From contig NZ_BQIP01000009.1 of the NCBI RefSeq assembly GCF_021602585.1, positions 124,001 through 188,000 on the forward strand: DNA of 64,000 nucleotides, given 5' to 3'. This document shows positions 35,858 to 45,533 of the stretch, piece by piece. Made by a program: the position numbers and the translations under genes. The notes under the pieces were generated by a model. That model did no database searches. It was not told the origin of the DNA and saw nothing but the letters and a program-made list of their open reading frames with translations. Positions within the stretch are counted from its first letter, which is position 1. Each line of letters begins with the position of its first letter. The DNA is from Pseudomonas faucium (GTDB taxonomy: Bacteria > Pseudomonadota > Gammaproteobacteria > Pseudomonadales > Pseudomonadaceae).

Positions 35858-37540
35858 TCAGCTCACCCGACGCGCAGGCGCGTGGCTGCGCTGCTTCTGC
35901 TCCCAGTCACCCACCAGCCCTATCGCGACCTCGGCAGCTGCCAGTGGCGTGCGCCCGCGCACCAGGTCTGCGGCGCGTTCGGCGAGCATGATGGTCGGTG
36001 CGTTGAGGTTGCCGTTGGGCTCGCTGGGGAACACCGACGAATCGATCACCCGCAACCCTTGCAGCCCATGCACGCGCAACTGCGAATCGACCACCGCCAT
36101 GTCGTCCTCGCCCATGCGGCAGGAGCCGCACGGGTGCATGGTGCTTTCCATGTTGGCGCGCACGAAGGCGTCGATCTGCTCGTCGGTCTGCACATGCGCC
36201 CCTGGCGCCAGCTCCTCGCCACGGAACCGGTCCATGGCCGGCTGGCCGATGATTTCGCGGGTCAGGTGCACGCAGCGGCGGAAGCCTTCGCGGTCTTCTT
36301 CGCGCTCCAGGTAGTTGAAGCGGATTTCCGGGTGCTGGTACGGGTCGCCCGACAGCGCCCGCACGTGGCCGCGGCTCTTGGGCTTGTTGGGCCCGGTGAG
36401 CACCATGAAGCCATGCCCCTTGAACGGTTTGTTGCCGTCATAGCGCATGGCCGCCGGCAGGAAGTGGAACTGGATATCAGGCCAGCGCAGGCCCTTGGCC
36501 GAGCGGATGAACCCCCCCGCCTCGAAATGGTTGCTGGCGCCCAGGCCGTCCTTGAACAACAGCCAGCGCAGGCCGATCAGCGCCTTGCCCAGCAGGCTCA
36601 TCTTGCCATTGAGGGTGACCGGCTCCTTGCAGGCGTACTGGATGTAGATTTCCGAATGGTCCTGCAGGTTTTCACCCACCCCCGGCAGGTCGTGGCGCAC
36701 CTCGATGCCGGCCTTGCGCAATACCGCCTCGGGGCCTATGCCTGAGCGCTGCAGCAGGTGCGGCGAGCCGATCGGGCCGGACGCCACCAGCACCTCGCGG
36801 TTGCAGTACACCTTGTGGGTCTGCCCGCCTTCGTCGTATTCCACCCCCACCGCACGCTTGCCCTCGAGCAGGATGCGCCGGGTCATGGCGTGGGTGACCA
36901 CGGTCAGGTTGGGCCGGCTCATGGCCGGGCGCAGGTAGGCGTTGGCCGTGGACCAGCGCACGCCGTCCTTGACCGTCATGTGCATGGCGCCGAAGCCTTC
37001 CTGCATGTAGCCGTTGCAGTCGTCGGTCTTGATGTAGCCGGCCTCGGCGCCGGCCTCGATCCAGGCGCCATACAGCGGGTTCTGCATGTTGTTGCCGTTG
37101 TTGGTGGCCAGCGGGCCGTTGGCGCCGCGGTAGTCGTCGCCGCCGAACTTGTACTGCTCGGCACGCTTGAAATACGGCAGGCAGTTGCGATAGCCCCAGC
37201 CCTTGGCTCCCAGGCTTTCCCACTCGTCGAAGTCATGGGCATGGCCGCGGATGTACACCAGGCCATTGATCGACGACGAGCCACCCAGCACCTTGCCCCG
37301 CGGGCAATGCAGGCGGCGGCCGTCCAGGTGCTGCTCGGAGGCGGTCTCGTAGTGCCAGTTGTACTTCTTGGTGTTCATCGGCAAGGAGAAGGCGCTGGGC
37401 ATCTGGATCAGCACGCTGCGGTCGCTGCCGCCGTATTCGAGCACCAGCACCGAGGTGCTGGCATCCTCGCTCAGCCGGCTGGCCAGGACACAACCGGCAG
37501 ACCCGGCACCGATGATGATGTAGTCGTATTTTTTAGTCAT
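35858..37540 (-). CDS. GMC-family oxidoreductase (choline dehydrogenase-like)
   Basis: A 560-residue FAD-dependent alcohol dehydrogenase. The N-terminal ADP-binding motif is [20 protein letters not shown] signature 1 is [20 protein letters not shown] and signature 2 is [16 protein letters not shown]. The catalytic His lies in [12 protein letters not shown] and the second His/Asn near [19 protein letters not shown]. It resembles BetA but is not in a bet cluster: its start overlaps the NCS1 permease stop by 8 bases, and an aldehyde dehydrogenase and a ureohydrolase lie upstream. An amino- or guanidino-alcohol substrate is inferred. Confidence 0.88.
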   Translation of the reverse strand: MTKKYDYIIIGAGSAGCVLASRLSEDASTSVLVLEYGGSDRSVLIQMPSAFSLPMNTKKYNWHYETASEQHLDGRRLHCPRGKVLGGSSSINGLVYIRGHAHDFDEWESLGAKGWGYRNCLPYFKRAEQYKFGGDDYRGANGPLATNNGNNMQNPLYGAWIEAGAEAGYIKTDDCNGYMQEGFGAMHMTVKDGVRWSTANAYLRPAMSRPNLTVVTHAMTRRILLEGKRAVGVEYDEGGQTHKVYCNREVLVASGPIGSPHLLQRSGIGPEAVLRKAGIEVRHDLPGVGENLQDHSEIYIQYACKEPVTLNGKMSLLGKALIGLRWLLFKDGLGASNHFEAGGFIRSAKGLRWPDIQFHFLPAAMRYDGNKPFKGHGFMVLTGPNKPKSRGHVRALSGDPYQHPEIRFNYLEREEDREGFRRCVHLTREIIGQPAMDRFRGEELAPGAHVQTDEQIDAFVRANMESTMHPCGSCRMGEDDMAVVDSQLRVHGLQGLRVIDSSVFPSEPNGNLNAPTIMLAERAADLVRGRTPLAAAEVAIGLVGDWEQKQRSHAPARRVS

Positions 37541-39017
37541 TGCTGTAGCCCTTGGCACCCAGGCCCGCTGCCTCGACGGTGCGTTCATTGCGCGGTGGAT
37601 AGCCGCCCCAGCCCAGGCGAGCGGCCAACGCACGGGTCAACCCGTAGTGGACCAACCCGGCCAGCAGGCAGGACGGCAAGGAAGCGGTGATGAAGCTGAA
37701 GGAGTGGGTGTGGGCCAGCGTCTGCGGGTTGAACACCACCACGTAGATGGCAAAGCCCGCCACCAGCGCGAGCAGCGCGATGGGATTAAAGCCCTTGCAG
37801 AAGCGCAGCGGCGAAGCGTGCTGCGCGGCGTACAAGTGGCGCAGGTTCAGGCGCTGACGGCGCAGGAAGAAGTAGTCGGCGATGCCGATGCCGGCCAAGG
37901 CGCTGTTGAGGGCGGAGGTCCACACCAAAAAGATGAAGAAGCCGTCGTAGATGCCCGGCAGCAACAGCACGATGCCCACCGGGATCACGCAGAACAGCGC
38001 GATCAGCAAACCCCAGCGCATCGCCCGCATCCGCTCACCGGCCAGTTGGCGCAAGCCGATCACTGCGGTGTAGAGGATATTGACCATGCCGGTGAGGTTG
38101 GCCAGCGCCAGGAAACTCAGCGCCACCACGCCAAAACCAAGGCCGCCGGCCAGGCGCATCCAGGTGGTGGGGTCGCTGCTGCCCAGGGTCGAGGCGGCGA
38201 ACAGGCTGACCGTCTCGCCCAGCGAGGCTGCACCGAAGATGCCGACCATGTTGGGCCAGAAGGCGGTGCGCTGGTTGCGGCACAAGCGCGACAAATTGCC
38301 CAGGTAAGGCCACCAGGAAAAGCCCGCGGCGATGTTGATTTCCACCGCGATCATGAAGTTGACGTGGGGGTCTTCGAACGGCGGCTGCAAGGGCGGCATG
38401 GCCAGCAGTTCTGCGATGCTGAAGCGCTGGGCGATCAGGAACATCAGCGCCAGCATGATCAGGATCAGGCTGGGCGCGATCACCGCGCTCAGGCGCCGGA
38501 TCATGTCCGGCCCGCGCATCGCCGCCGCCGCTGCCAGCACGATCGCCAGCAGGCCGCCAGCGGTGACGATCCAGCCATCGCCCGCTGCGGCCGGGCGCTG
38601 CTGCACCAGGGTGTCGAGGTTGTCCAGGGCACGCCCGCACATCAGGCCCAGCACCGCCAGCCAGCCCATGGTCAGCACCACCACCGACAGCACATACACC
38701 AGCCGGCTGCCATTGATGCCGAACATGCTGCGCAGGAAGGTGAACTGCTCCAGCCCATACTTGCCGCACGGCAGGCTGGTGGAACTGGCGGCGAGGATCA
38801 CCCCGATGATGTTGCCGATGACCACCGCGCAGATGCCCTGGCGCGGCCCGACGAACAACGCGGTGGCGCCGCCGATGAGAAACACCCAGGTGGCCACGGC
38901 CAGCGCCGAGTTGGCGTAGGCGAACCCCCAAAAACCCCAGACCCGCTCGCTGGGCAGCAAGGGCGTGTCGCCACGCTCGGCGCCCAGGCGAAATTCCGCT
39001 TCACGGGAGCTGCTCAT
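37533..39017 (-). CDS. NCS1-family permease (cytosine/purine/allantoin type)
   Basis: A 494-residue inner-membrane symporter with about 12 helices. The N-terminal [20 protein letters not shown] and [20 protein letters not shown] are typical of NCS1 proteins, which import nucleobases, hydantoins or related small nitrogen compounds with sodium or protons. GGAGG six bases before the ATG is a strong ribosome site. It overlaps the genes on both sides (ATGA with the small protein, 8 bases with the GMC gene), so it belongs to the catabolic operon and likely imports its substrate. Confidence 0.88.
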   Translation of the reverse strand: MSSSREAEFRLGAERGDTPLLPSERVWGFWGFAYANSALAVATWVFLIGGATALFVGPRQGICAVVIGNIIGVILAASSTSLPCGKYGLEQFTFLRSMFGINGSRLVYVLSVVVLTMGWLAVLGLMCGRALDNLDTLVQQRPAAAGDGWIVTAGGLLAIVLAAAAAMRGPDMIRRLSAVIAPSLILIMLALMFLIAQRFSIAELLAMPPLQPPFEDPHVNFMIAVEINIAAGFSWWPYLGNLSRLCRNQRTAFWPNMVGIFGAASLGETVSLFAASTLGSSDPTTWMRLAGGLGFGVVALSFLALANLTGMVNILYTAVIGLRQLAGERMRAMRWGLLIALFCVIPVGIVLLLPGIYDGFFIFLVWTSALNSALAGIGIADYFFLRRQRLNLRHLYAAQHASPLRFCKGFNPIALLALVAGFAIYVVVFNPQTLAHTHSFSFITASLPSCLLAGLVHYGLTRALAARLGWGGYPPRNERTVEAAGLGAKGYSND

Positions 39018-39199
39018 GGCCGGCCTCCCCACAGGTAGAAGCCGATGATCACGGCCAGTGCCAGCAAGGCCACCAGCAGGGCGTCGGTCGCGGTCAATGC
39101 CCCCGGCCAGCGCGGGCCGGCCTGCAGTTCTTCATAGGCGCGCAGGCGCCTGTCCAGGTCTTGCGCACGCTCCACATCGACTTCGCTGCTCAAGGGCAT
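39014..39199 (-). CDS. 61-aa one-helix membrane protein coupled to the permease
   Basis: A 61-residue protein with an acidic N-terminal half (SEVDVERAQDLDRRLRAYEE) and a single C-terminal helix (ALLVALLALAVIIGFYLWGG). Its stop overlaps the permease start (ATGA), so the two are translated together. It looks like a small accessory subunit of the transporter. I do not recognise a named family; GAGG lies only 2 bases before the ATG, an unusually short spacing. Confidence 0.7.
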   Translation of the reverse strand: MPLSSEVDVERAQDLDRRLRAYEELQAGPRWPGALTATDALLVALLALAVIIGFYLWGGRP

Positions 39200-39287
39200 C
39201 ACCTCGTAGGTTCTTGTTCTTGGAATATGATGCAAGCCGATTCGGCCGCGCCGCCGCCTCAAGGCAACGGCGCTGGCCGCCCTGTCG

Positions 39288-40796
39288 CTAGGGCAAGGTG
39301 ATCCACACGGCTTTGGTTTCCAGCAGGAACTCCAGCTGCTCGGCGCCCATGTCCTTGCCGTAGCCCGATTGCTTGTAGCCACCGAACGGCATGGACGGGT
39401 CCAGGGTGCTGTGCGCGTTGACGTACACGGTGCCGGCGCGCAGTTGCGGGATCAGGCCATGGACGCGGCCCAGGTCATTGGAATACAGCGCCGCCGCCAG
39501 GCCGAACGCCGAGTCGTTGGCCAGGGCCAGCGCCTCTTCCTGGCTGTCGAACGCCTGGGTGACCAGCACCGGGCCGAAGATTTCTTCCTGCACCACGCGC
39601 ATGTCGTTGCGGCAGTTGGCGAAGATGGTCGGCTGCACATAGAACCCCGGGCCCGCGACAGGCTCGCCGCCGTAGTACAGCTGCGCACCCTCGGCCTGGC
39701 CCAGCTAAATGTAGCCAAGCACGCTTTGCTGCTGCTTGCGCGACACCATCGGGCTGATGAAGCAGCCCGGATCGAGGCCGGGGGCGATTTTCAGGGTGGC
39801 GGTGTATTCGGCCAACGCCTGCAAAAATTGTGGGTAGATGCTGCGCTCGATGTAGGCCCGGGTGCCGGCATCGCAGACCTGCCCGGAATTGAAGAACACG
39901 CCGTTGGCCACCGCCTGCGCCGCCGCCGGGATATCGGCATCGGCGAACACGATCACCGGCGATTTGCCGCCCAGCTCCAGGGTCAGGCGCTTCATCTGGT
40001 CCATCGACGCCTTGCCCACCGAGCAGCCGACCGGGGTCGAGCCGGTGAAGCTCAGCTTGTCGATGCCCGGGTGGCTGGTCATCGCCGTGCCGACCACGCT
40101 GCCGCGCCCGGTGACGATGTTGATCACGCCGGCGGGGATGCCGGCCTCCTCCACCAGCTCGGCGAAGCGCAAGGCCGACAGGGAGGTCAGCTCGGCCGGC
40201 TTCACCACCACGGTGCAGCCGGTCGCCAGCGCGGCGCCGAGCTTCCAGGCCATGGTCTGCAGCGGGAAGTTCCAGGGCACGATCACGCCCACCACGCCGA
40301 CCGGCTCCTTGCGGGTGTAGGTCAGGTAGTTGCCCGGCAGCGACGGCTCCACGGTGCGCCCGTGGATCTTGCTGGCCCAGCCGGCGAAGTAGCGGAAGGT
40401 GTCGAGGGTGCCCTGGATGTCCACGGCCCGCGCCTGCTCCACCGACTTGCCCATGTCGATCGATTCGATCTGCGCCAGCTCGTCGCCATTGCGTTCGATC
40501 AGGTCCGCCAGGCGATGCAGCAGGCGTTCGCGCTCCAGGGGCTTGAGCTGGCTCCAGGGGCCGCCGTCGAACTGTGCACGGGCGGCCTGCACTGCGCGGT
40601 CCAGGTCTTCGACGGTGCCCATGGGAATGTGGGTAAGTACCCCTTCGGTCGAGGGCTCGATCACCTCGCTGGTGGCGCCGTCGCTGGCCGCAAGCCAGGC
40701 GCCGCCGATGAACTGGCGTTGGGGTTTGGAAAGGAAGCGCTGGGTCGCCTCCAGCACACCGAATGCCTGCAGATAGTCTTTAACCTTGTTGTCCAC
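39288..40796 (-). pseudogene. aldehyde dehydrogenase interrupted by one in-frame TAG
   Basis: A 502-residue NAD-dependent aldehyde dehydrogenase if read through. The GTG at 40796 (GGGGA six bases upstream) begins MDNKVKDYLQAFGVLEATQR. The cofactor region is IVPWNFPLQTMAWKLGAALA, the Glu is in LELGGKSP, and the catalytic Cys in FNSGQVCDAG. A TAG at 39705-39707 (codon 364) splits QQSVLGYI from LGQAEGAQLYYGG in the same frame; the remaining 138 codons are intact (EEIFGPVLV, MPFGGYKQSGYG). This looks like one CAG-to-TAG change. Without read-through the product lacks the C-terminal third and should be inactive. Confidence 0.85.
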
Positions 40797-40809
40797 GGTG
40801 TGTCCCCGG

Positions 40810-41781
40810 TCAGCGAGCGCGGGCGCGCTCATGGAAGATGAAGCCGATGCTGTTCATCAGCAGTTGCGCGGCGAGGATCGAGGTGACGCCGGCCGGGTCG
40901 TAGGCCGGGGCCACTTCCACCAGGTCCATGCCGACCACCCTGCCCTGGCTGCGGCGTGCCAGCGCCTGGATGATCTCCAGCACTTCGTAGTAGAGGAAAC
41001 CGCCGTGGCTCGGGGTGCCGGTGCCGGGGGCGATGGAGGGGTCGAAGCCGTCGATGTCGATGGTGATGTAGTAATCGCGGCCTTGCGGGATCTTCGCCAG
41101 CACACCTTCCGGGCCGAGGCGGCGCACGTCGCGCACCGAGAGGATCTGCGAACCGGCGTCGCGGGCGGCGTCGTAGTCGTCGCGGTTGGACGAGGACACG
41201 TTGCGGATGCCCATCTGGGTCATGCCGACGATGTGGTCCAGCTCCGAGGCGCGGCGCAGCGGGCTGCCGTGGCCGTAGCGCACGCCGTGGCGCTCGTCGA
41301 CGAAATCAAGGTGGGCGTCGAAGTGAATGATGTGGATCGGCCCGCGCCCTTCGAAGGCCTTGATCACCGGGGCGTGGATCGAGTGGTCACCGCCCAGCAC
41401 CACCGGCATGGCGCCCGAGGCGAGGATCTGGCGCACGGCCGCTTCGATGTTGGCGTTGCTGCTGGCCATGTCGGTGTGGACGATGTCGGCATCGCCCACA
41501 TCGACCATGCGCACCTGCTCCTGGGTCAGGTAGGTGACGTCATCTTCGTGGTCGTAGGCGCCACTGTGGCCGAAGGAGAACAGCGTGGATGCCTCGCGAA
41601 TGCCCCGCGGCCCGAAGCGTGCGCCGGAGCGCCACTGGGTGCCCATGTCGTTGGGCGCGCCGAGGATCGCGACATCGGCGTCGATGGCGTCCCAGTCGGT
41701 GCAGATGGGCGATTTGGCGAAAGTGCAATGCCCCACGAAGGGCAGGTTCAGGCGGCCGGATTCATAACCGTGCTTTGCCAT
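40810..41781 (-). CDS. agmatinase-family ureohydrolase
   Basis: A 323-residue enzyme of the arginase/agmatinase superfamily, which cleaves guanidino compounds to urea and an amine using two metal ions. Metal-binding motifs are GGDHSI, HFDAHLDF and ITIDIDGFDPS; ARFGPRGIREAS precedes them. The catalytic His is probably in DERHGVRYGHGSP. Substrate (agmatine, guanidinobutyrate or another) cannot be read. Neighbours (aldehyde dehydrogenase 13 bases away, permease, alcohol dehydrogenase, divergent LysR) point to a catabolic role, not polyamine synthesis. Confidence 0.9.
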   Translation of the reverse strand: MAKHGYESGRLNLPFVGHCTFAKSPICTDWDAIDADVAILGAPNDMGTQWRSGARFGPRGIREASTLFSFGHSGAYDHEDDVTYLTQEQVRMVDVGDADIVHTDMASSNANIEAAVRQILASGAMPVVLGGDHSIHAPVIKAFEGRGPIHIIHFDAHLDFVDERHGVRYGHGSPLRRASELDHIVGMTQMGIRNVSSSNRDDYDAARDAGSQILSVRDVRRLGPEGVLAKIPQGRDYYITIDIDGFDPSIAPGTGTPSHGGFLYYEVLEIIQALARRSQGRVVGMDLVEVAPAYDPAGVTSILAAQLLMNSIGFIFHERARAR

Positions 41782-42047
41782 GTTCGGGCTTCTCCACTTC
41801 TTGTTCTGTTCAGGAGACGGCGCCCGCGCAGGGCCGCCGTTGCAGCCACTATGGGCGCAGCCCGGCAGTGGAAAAATGCGCAACTGCAGATGCATACATC
41901 GGCGAACCCGAAGTATTCGAAGCTTTTGAAAGCCGCAGGAACCCGGCGTTGCGGGAAAGCGCCCTGGCATGGTTACCTTGGCAAAAAACAATCGATCGGC
42001 TGCTCATATCAGCTTCACCGATGTGACGCACCGACAGGAGGCCAGGC

Positions 42048-42962
42048 GTGATCCAGCTCCACGATGTCGATCTCAAGCTGCTCAGGGTATTTGCCACCAT
42101 CGTGCGCTGCGGCGGCTTTTCTGCGGCGCAGGCCGCGCTCAATGCCGGCCAGTCGACCATCAGCGAACAGATGACCCACCTGGAAACGCGGCTGGGCGTG
42201 AAGCTGTGCCAGCGCGGGCGCAGCGGCTTTCGCCTGACCGAGCAAGGGGTGGCGATCCATGAAGCGGCGCTGCGCCTGCTGGGCGCGGTGGAAAGCTTCT
42301 GCCTTGACGCCGACGTGCTCAAGCAGCACATCAGCGGCAAGCTCAACCTGGGCATCATCGACTCCACCCTCACCGACCCCGACTCGCCGGTGCCGCGCAC
42401 CACCCAGCGCTTCGTTTCGCGCGGCCACGACGCCCACCTCAACGTCTACATCGGCACACCTGCCGAGCTTGAAGAACGCGTGCTCGACGGCCGCCTGCAC
42501 CTGGCCATCGGGCACTTCCCCCTGCGGGTGCCGGGGCTGTCCTACCTGCCCCTGTACGACGAGGCGCTGGGCCTGTACTGCGGCCGCCGCCACCCCTTGT
42601 TCGCCAGCAAGGCCAGCAACGGCCGCCTGCTGGAGGAGGTGCGCGCCTGCCGCCTGGTCGCCCGCGGCTACATGCAGCAGTACGACCTCGACCAGCTGGG
42701 CATGAGCAAGGCCGCCGCCACGGTCGAGAACATCGAGGCGGCGGCGATCCTGATCATTTCCGGGGCGTATGTCGGTTTCTTGCCGGTGCACTTCACCGAG
42801 CAGTGGGTCAAGAGCGGCGAGATGTGCCGGTTGGGGGCGAACACGCTGGACCTGAGTTCGCCGTTTGATGTGATTACCCGCCGCGGGGTGGCGGCGCCGC
42901 CGATATTGCAGGCGTTTCTCGAGGATCTAGGGGCGTGCATGCAGCCGGTAGGGCTGCCTTGA
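42048..42962 (+). CDS. LysR-family regulator of the ureohydrolase cluster
   Basis: A 304-residue LysR protein starting at a GTG with AGGAGG seven bases or so upstream. The winged helix-turn-helix is in FATIVRCGGFSAAQAALNAG then STISEQMTHLETRLGVKLCQ. It is divergent from the ureohydrolase gene; the 266-base gap between them should hold both promoters and the operator. It is the obvious regulator of the operon. Confidence 0.92.
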   Translation: MIQLHDVDLKLLRVFATIVRCGGFSAAQAALNAGQSTISEQMTHLETRLGVKLCQRGRSGFRLTEQGVAIHEAALRLLGAVESFCLDADVLKQHISGKLNLGIIDSTLTDPDSPVPRTTQRFVSRGHDAHLNVYIGTPAELEERVLDGRLHLAIGHFPLRVPGLSYLPLYDEALGLYCGRRHPLFASKASNGRLLEEVRACRLVARGYMQQYDLDQLGMSKAAATVENIEAAAILIISGAYVGFLPVHFTEQWVKSGEMCRLGANTLDLSSPFDVITRRGVAAPPILQAFLEDLGACMQPVGLP

Positions 42963-42977
42963 GCCCCGGGAACAGGC

Positions 42978-43649
42978 TCAATTCGGTGCCGGCAACACGC
43001 TCATCGGATCCACCGGCTTGCCGTTCTGGCGGATCTCGAAGTACAGCTGCGTGCGGTCGGTATCCAGGTCGCCAGCCTCGGCGATCTTCTGGCCCTTGCT
43101 GACGGTCTGGCCTTCCTTGACCAGCAGCTTGCTGTTGTGGCCGTAGACGCTGGCGTGCGCAGGCCCGTGCTGGAGGATGATCAGGTTGCCGTAGCCGCGA
43201 ATGTTGGTGGCGAAAGCCACCTTGCCGCCGAGGCTTGCGAACACCGGCTGGCCAGGGCTTGCGGCGATGCGGATGCCCTTGCTGAGCTTGTCGGCCGGTG
43301 CGTAGCGGCCGATGACCACGGGGTTCTTGATCGGCCAGTCCCAGCCACGCAGGGTCACCTTGGTGGTCGGCGCGGCGGCGCCTTTAGCCGTCGTGGCGGT
43401 GCCGTTGCCTGGGCCGAAGCGAATGCTCTGGCCCACGTTCACCGCGTAGGGGGCGCTGATGTTGTTGTAGCGCGCCAGCGCCTTGAAGTCCCAGCCGTGG
43501 CGCGTGGCGATCGAATAGAGGGTGTCGCCGCGCTTTACCTTGTAGACGCCACTGACGACCTTGTTGGCAGAAGCGCTGGAGCTTGGGGGTTGGGAACTGC
43601 ACGCGGAGATCGACAGCAGGACAGCGATCAGAATGAACCTGAGAAACAC
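42978..43649 (-). CDS. LysM plus degenerate M23 lipoprotein (NlpD/EnvC-like)
   Basis: A 223-residue outer-membrane lipoprotein with lipobox SAC, a LysM domain (YKVKRGDTLYSIATRHGWDF) binding peptidoglycan, and a C-terminal M23 fold. The zinc ligands are lost: the usual HxxxD site reads KLSKGIRIAAS and the HxH site reads QLYFEIRQ, so it should be a non-enzymatic amidase activator like NlpD/EnvC. Such proteins switch on septal amidases. It converges with the LysR gene. Confidence 0.87.
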   Translation of the reverse strand: MFLRFILIAVLLSISACSSQPPSSSASANKVVSGVYKVKRGDTLYSIATRHGWDFKALARYNNISAPYAVNVGQSIRFGPGNGTATTAKGAAAPTTKVTLRGWDWPIKNPVVIGRYAPADKLSKGIRIAASPGQPVFASLGGKVAFATNIRGYGNLIILQHGPAHASVYGHNSKLLVKEGQTVSKGQKIAEAGDLDTDRTQLYFEIRQNGKPVDPMSVLPAPN

Positions 43650-43743
43650 ACCACATCCTTTGAGCGGAGACGCGATTGATTGAGGCGGCCACTATAAAGC
43701 ACTGCGCGCGGCGTGCATGCCTGGGCATGGCAAGAAATCAGCG

Positions 43744-44031
43744 CTATTTCTTTATCTGGCAGATGCCGTTGGCGCGGTTCTTACCGGTGTAGGACACGTC
43801 AGGGGAGCCATCGGGGTTGATCGACAACGAGATCGTCACGTTACTGCCTTTGGCTTCGAAGTAGTTGTCGTTGAATTTCTTCAGCTTCGCTTCCTTGCCG
43901 TTGATGTAGATCGGGCCGCCCTTGTCGGCGTGGACCTCGATGTTGCCGGGGCAGGTGGCGTTCAGGAGAGGGATCTGGGCTTGGGCCAGGCTGGAAAAGG
44001 CGACCAGAAGGCCTGATAGTAGTTTCTTCAT
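43744..44031 (-). CDS. small exported protein, 95 aa
   Basis: A cleavable signal peptide (MKKLLSGLLVAFSSLAQAQ) precedes a mature domain of about 77 residues with two Cys (NATCPG near the start, GICQIKK at the end) that could form one disulfide, and several beta-prone strands (IYINGKEAKLKKFNDNYFEA). No family is recognised. It is expected in the periplasm. Confidence 0.75.
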   Translation of the reverse strand: MKKLLSGLLVAFSSLAQAQIPLLNATCPGNIEVHADKGGPIYINGKEAKLKKFNDNYFEAKGSNVTISLSINPDGSPDVSYTGKNRANGICQIKK

Positions 44032-44135
44032 CTCACGCGCCTTGATGGAGTTTGTTCAGGAAGGGAGCGCAATAGTTTAGGCCGGCTCGTCATTGAGCGC
44101 TCGTTGTGGGTTGTGCATTTCAAGGAGAGCAAGGA

Positions 44136-44372
44136 ATGAGTATTCGCAGCTTGGCGAAAAACCTTCCGCCTGACCCTGATAACGAGGGCTGGGTGCTAGG
44201 GTGGGGCGTGCTGCGGGATCGACATCCGTGGCACTTTGTCGACGTGTATGCGGACCGTAATACCGCCAAGGTAGAGGCAGAGCGCCGTGGTGAAGGGTAC
44301 GTGGTGGAGTACGGCTCGCATCGGCTGGGATCGGATGAATTCGTCAGCGGTGCAGCGCTGCCGGAAGGCTAG
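44136..44372 (+). CDS. small hypothetical protein, 78 aa
   Basis: A 78-residue soluble protein (MSIRSLAKNLPPDPDNEGWV, WHFVDVYADRNTAKVEAERR). AAGGAGAGCAAGGA directly before the ATG is a strong ribosome site. No family is recognised. It stands alone between an exported protein and tRNA-Ser; its base composition is a little less GC-biased at third positions than its neighbours. Confidence 0.7.
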   Translation: MSIRSLAKNLPPDPDNEGWVLGWGVLRDRHPWHFVDVYADRNTAKVEAERRGEGYVVEYGSHRLGSDEFVSGAALPEG

Positions 44373-44430
44373 CAGCAGGTGGTATTCCCAAAATGTTCCC
44401 ATTAGGCTTTTTTTGGGACCTCAGAAACGC

Positions 44431-44456
44431 AAAAAGCCCTGAATAATCAGGGCTTT
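44431..44456 (-). terminator. intrinsic terminator after tRNA-Ser
   Basis: Minus strand: AAAGCCCTGA-TTAT-TCAGGGCTTTTT. Confidence 0.9.
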
Positions 44457-44461
44457 GAATA

Positions 44462-44549
44462 TGGCGGAAGCGTAGAGATTCGAACTCTAGGATAGTTGCC
44501 CATCGACGGTTTTCAAGACCGTTGCCTTAAACCACTCGGCCACGCTTCC
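44462..44549 (-). tRNA. tRNA-Ser(UGA)
   Basis: Minus strand: GGAAGCG acceptor pairs with CGCTTCC, the anticodon loop is CTTGAAA (TGA), there is a long variable arm (class II), a TTCGAATC T-loop and an encoded CCA. It is 88 nt long. Confidence 0.97.
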
Positions 44550-44684
44550 AGCTCGTTTTGCGGCGGCCATAATACCGTAATGAAACACGCTGTCAAACTC
44601 TCTATGACGCCGGTTACAGAACCTCTGATAGACTCCTTTGAATCAGAACGTTTCAAAACCACAGGTTTACCAAGGAGTGTCGCC

Positions 44685-45356
44685 ATGCGCGAACAGGATT
44701 ATGCCGTACACAACGGCCAGCAGGTCGAGCAGCGCGAGGTCAGCAAGGTCCTGCGCAACACGTACAGCCTGCTGGCACTCACCCTCGCCTTCAGCGGTGT
44801 GATGGCCTACATCTCGCAACAGATGGGCGTGCGCTACCCCAACGTATTCGTGGTGCTGATCGGCTTCTACGGCCTGTTCTTCCTCACCGCCAAACTGCGT
44901 GATTCGGTTTGGGGCCTGGTGTCCACCTTCGCCCTCACCGGTTTCATGGGCTTCATTCTCGGCCCGATCCTCAACCGCTACCTGGGCATGAGCGGCGGCG
45001 CCGAGGTAGTCAGCTCGGCCTTTGCCATGACCGCGCTGGTGTTCGGTGGCCTGTCGGCCTATGTGCTGATCAGCCGCAAGGACATGAGCTTCCTCAGCGG
45101 CTTCATCACCGCAGGCTTCTTCGTGCTGCTGGGCGCGGTGGTGGCCAGCTTCTTCTTCCAGATCAGCGGGCTGCAACTGGCGATCAGCGCGGGCTTCGTG
45201 CTGTTCTCTTCGGTCTGCATCCTGTTCCAGACCAGCGCGATCATCCATGGCGGTGAGCGTAACTACATCATGGCTACCATCAGCCTGTATGTATCGATCT
45301 ACAACCTGTTCATCAGCTTGCTGCAGCTGTTCGGCATCATGGGCCGCGACGACTGA
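44685..45356 (+). CDS. yccA: Bax inhibitor-1/YccA family membrane protein
   Basis: A 223-residue inner-membrane protein with seven helices after a polar N-terminal segment of about 25 residues (MREQDYAVHNGQQVEQREVS). The family start VSKVLRNTYSLLALTLAFSG and the C-terminal NYIMATISLYVSIYNLFISL match YccA, which in E. coli interacts with the FtsH protease. AAGGAGTGTCGCC precedes the ATG. Confidence 0.92.
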   Translation: MREQDYAVHNGQQVEQREVSKVLRNTYSLLALTLAFSGVMAYISQQMGVRYPNVFVVLIGFYGLFFLTAKLRDSVWGLVSTFALTGFMGFILGPILNRYLGMSGGAEVVSSAFAMTALVFGGLSAYVLISRKDMSFLSGFITAGFFVLLGAVVASFFFQISGLQLAISAGFVLFSSVCILFQTSAIIHGGERNYIMATISLYVSIYNLFISLLQLFGIMGRDD

Positions 45357-45373
45357 TTCGATCGGTAAGAAAA

Positions 45374-45396
45374 AACCCGCTTCGGCGGGTTTTTTC
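45374..45396 (+). terminator. intrinsic terminator after yccA
   Basis: AACCCGC-TTCG-GCGGGTTTTTTC, starting 18 bases after the stop; the A-run on the left makes it potentially bidirectional. Confidence 0.92.
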
Positions 45397-45533
45397 ATGG
45401 GCGTAAATTGACTTAAAGGTCAGCTTATTCAGCGATTCACCGCCGATCGTGCAGGTATCGTGCTTGCCACTACCCCAATCCCGCTTCATTCCGTAGAATG
45501 CGCTCCTTTTTTCATCCGGGGCAGCAACCTGCA

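Noticed and set aside
35858-37540. Choline dehydrogenase betA
   Set aside because: Similar fold, but no betB/betI/betT neighbours; the context is a ureohydrolase cluster.
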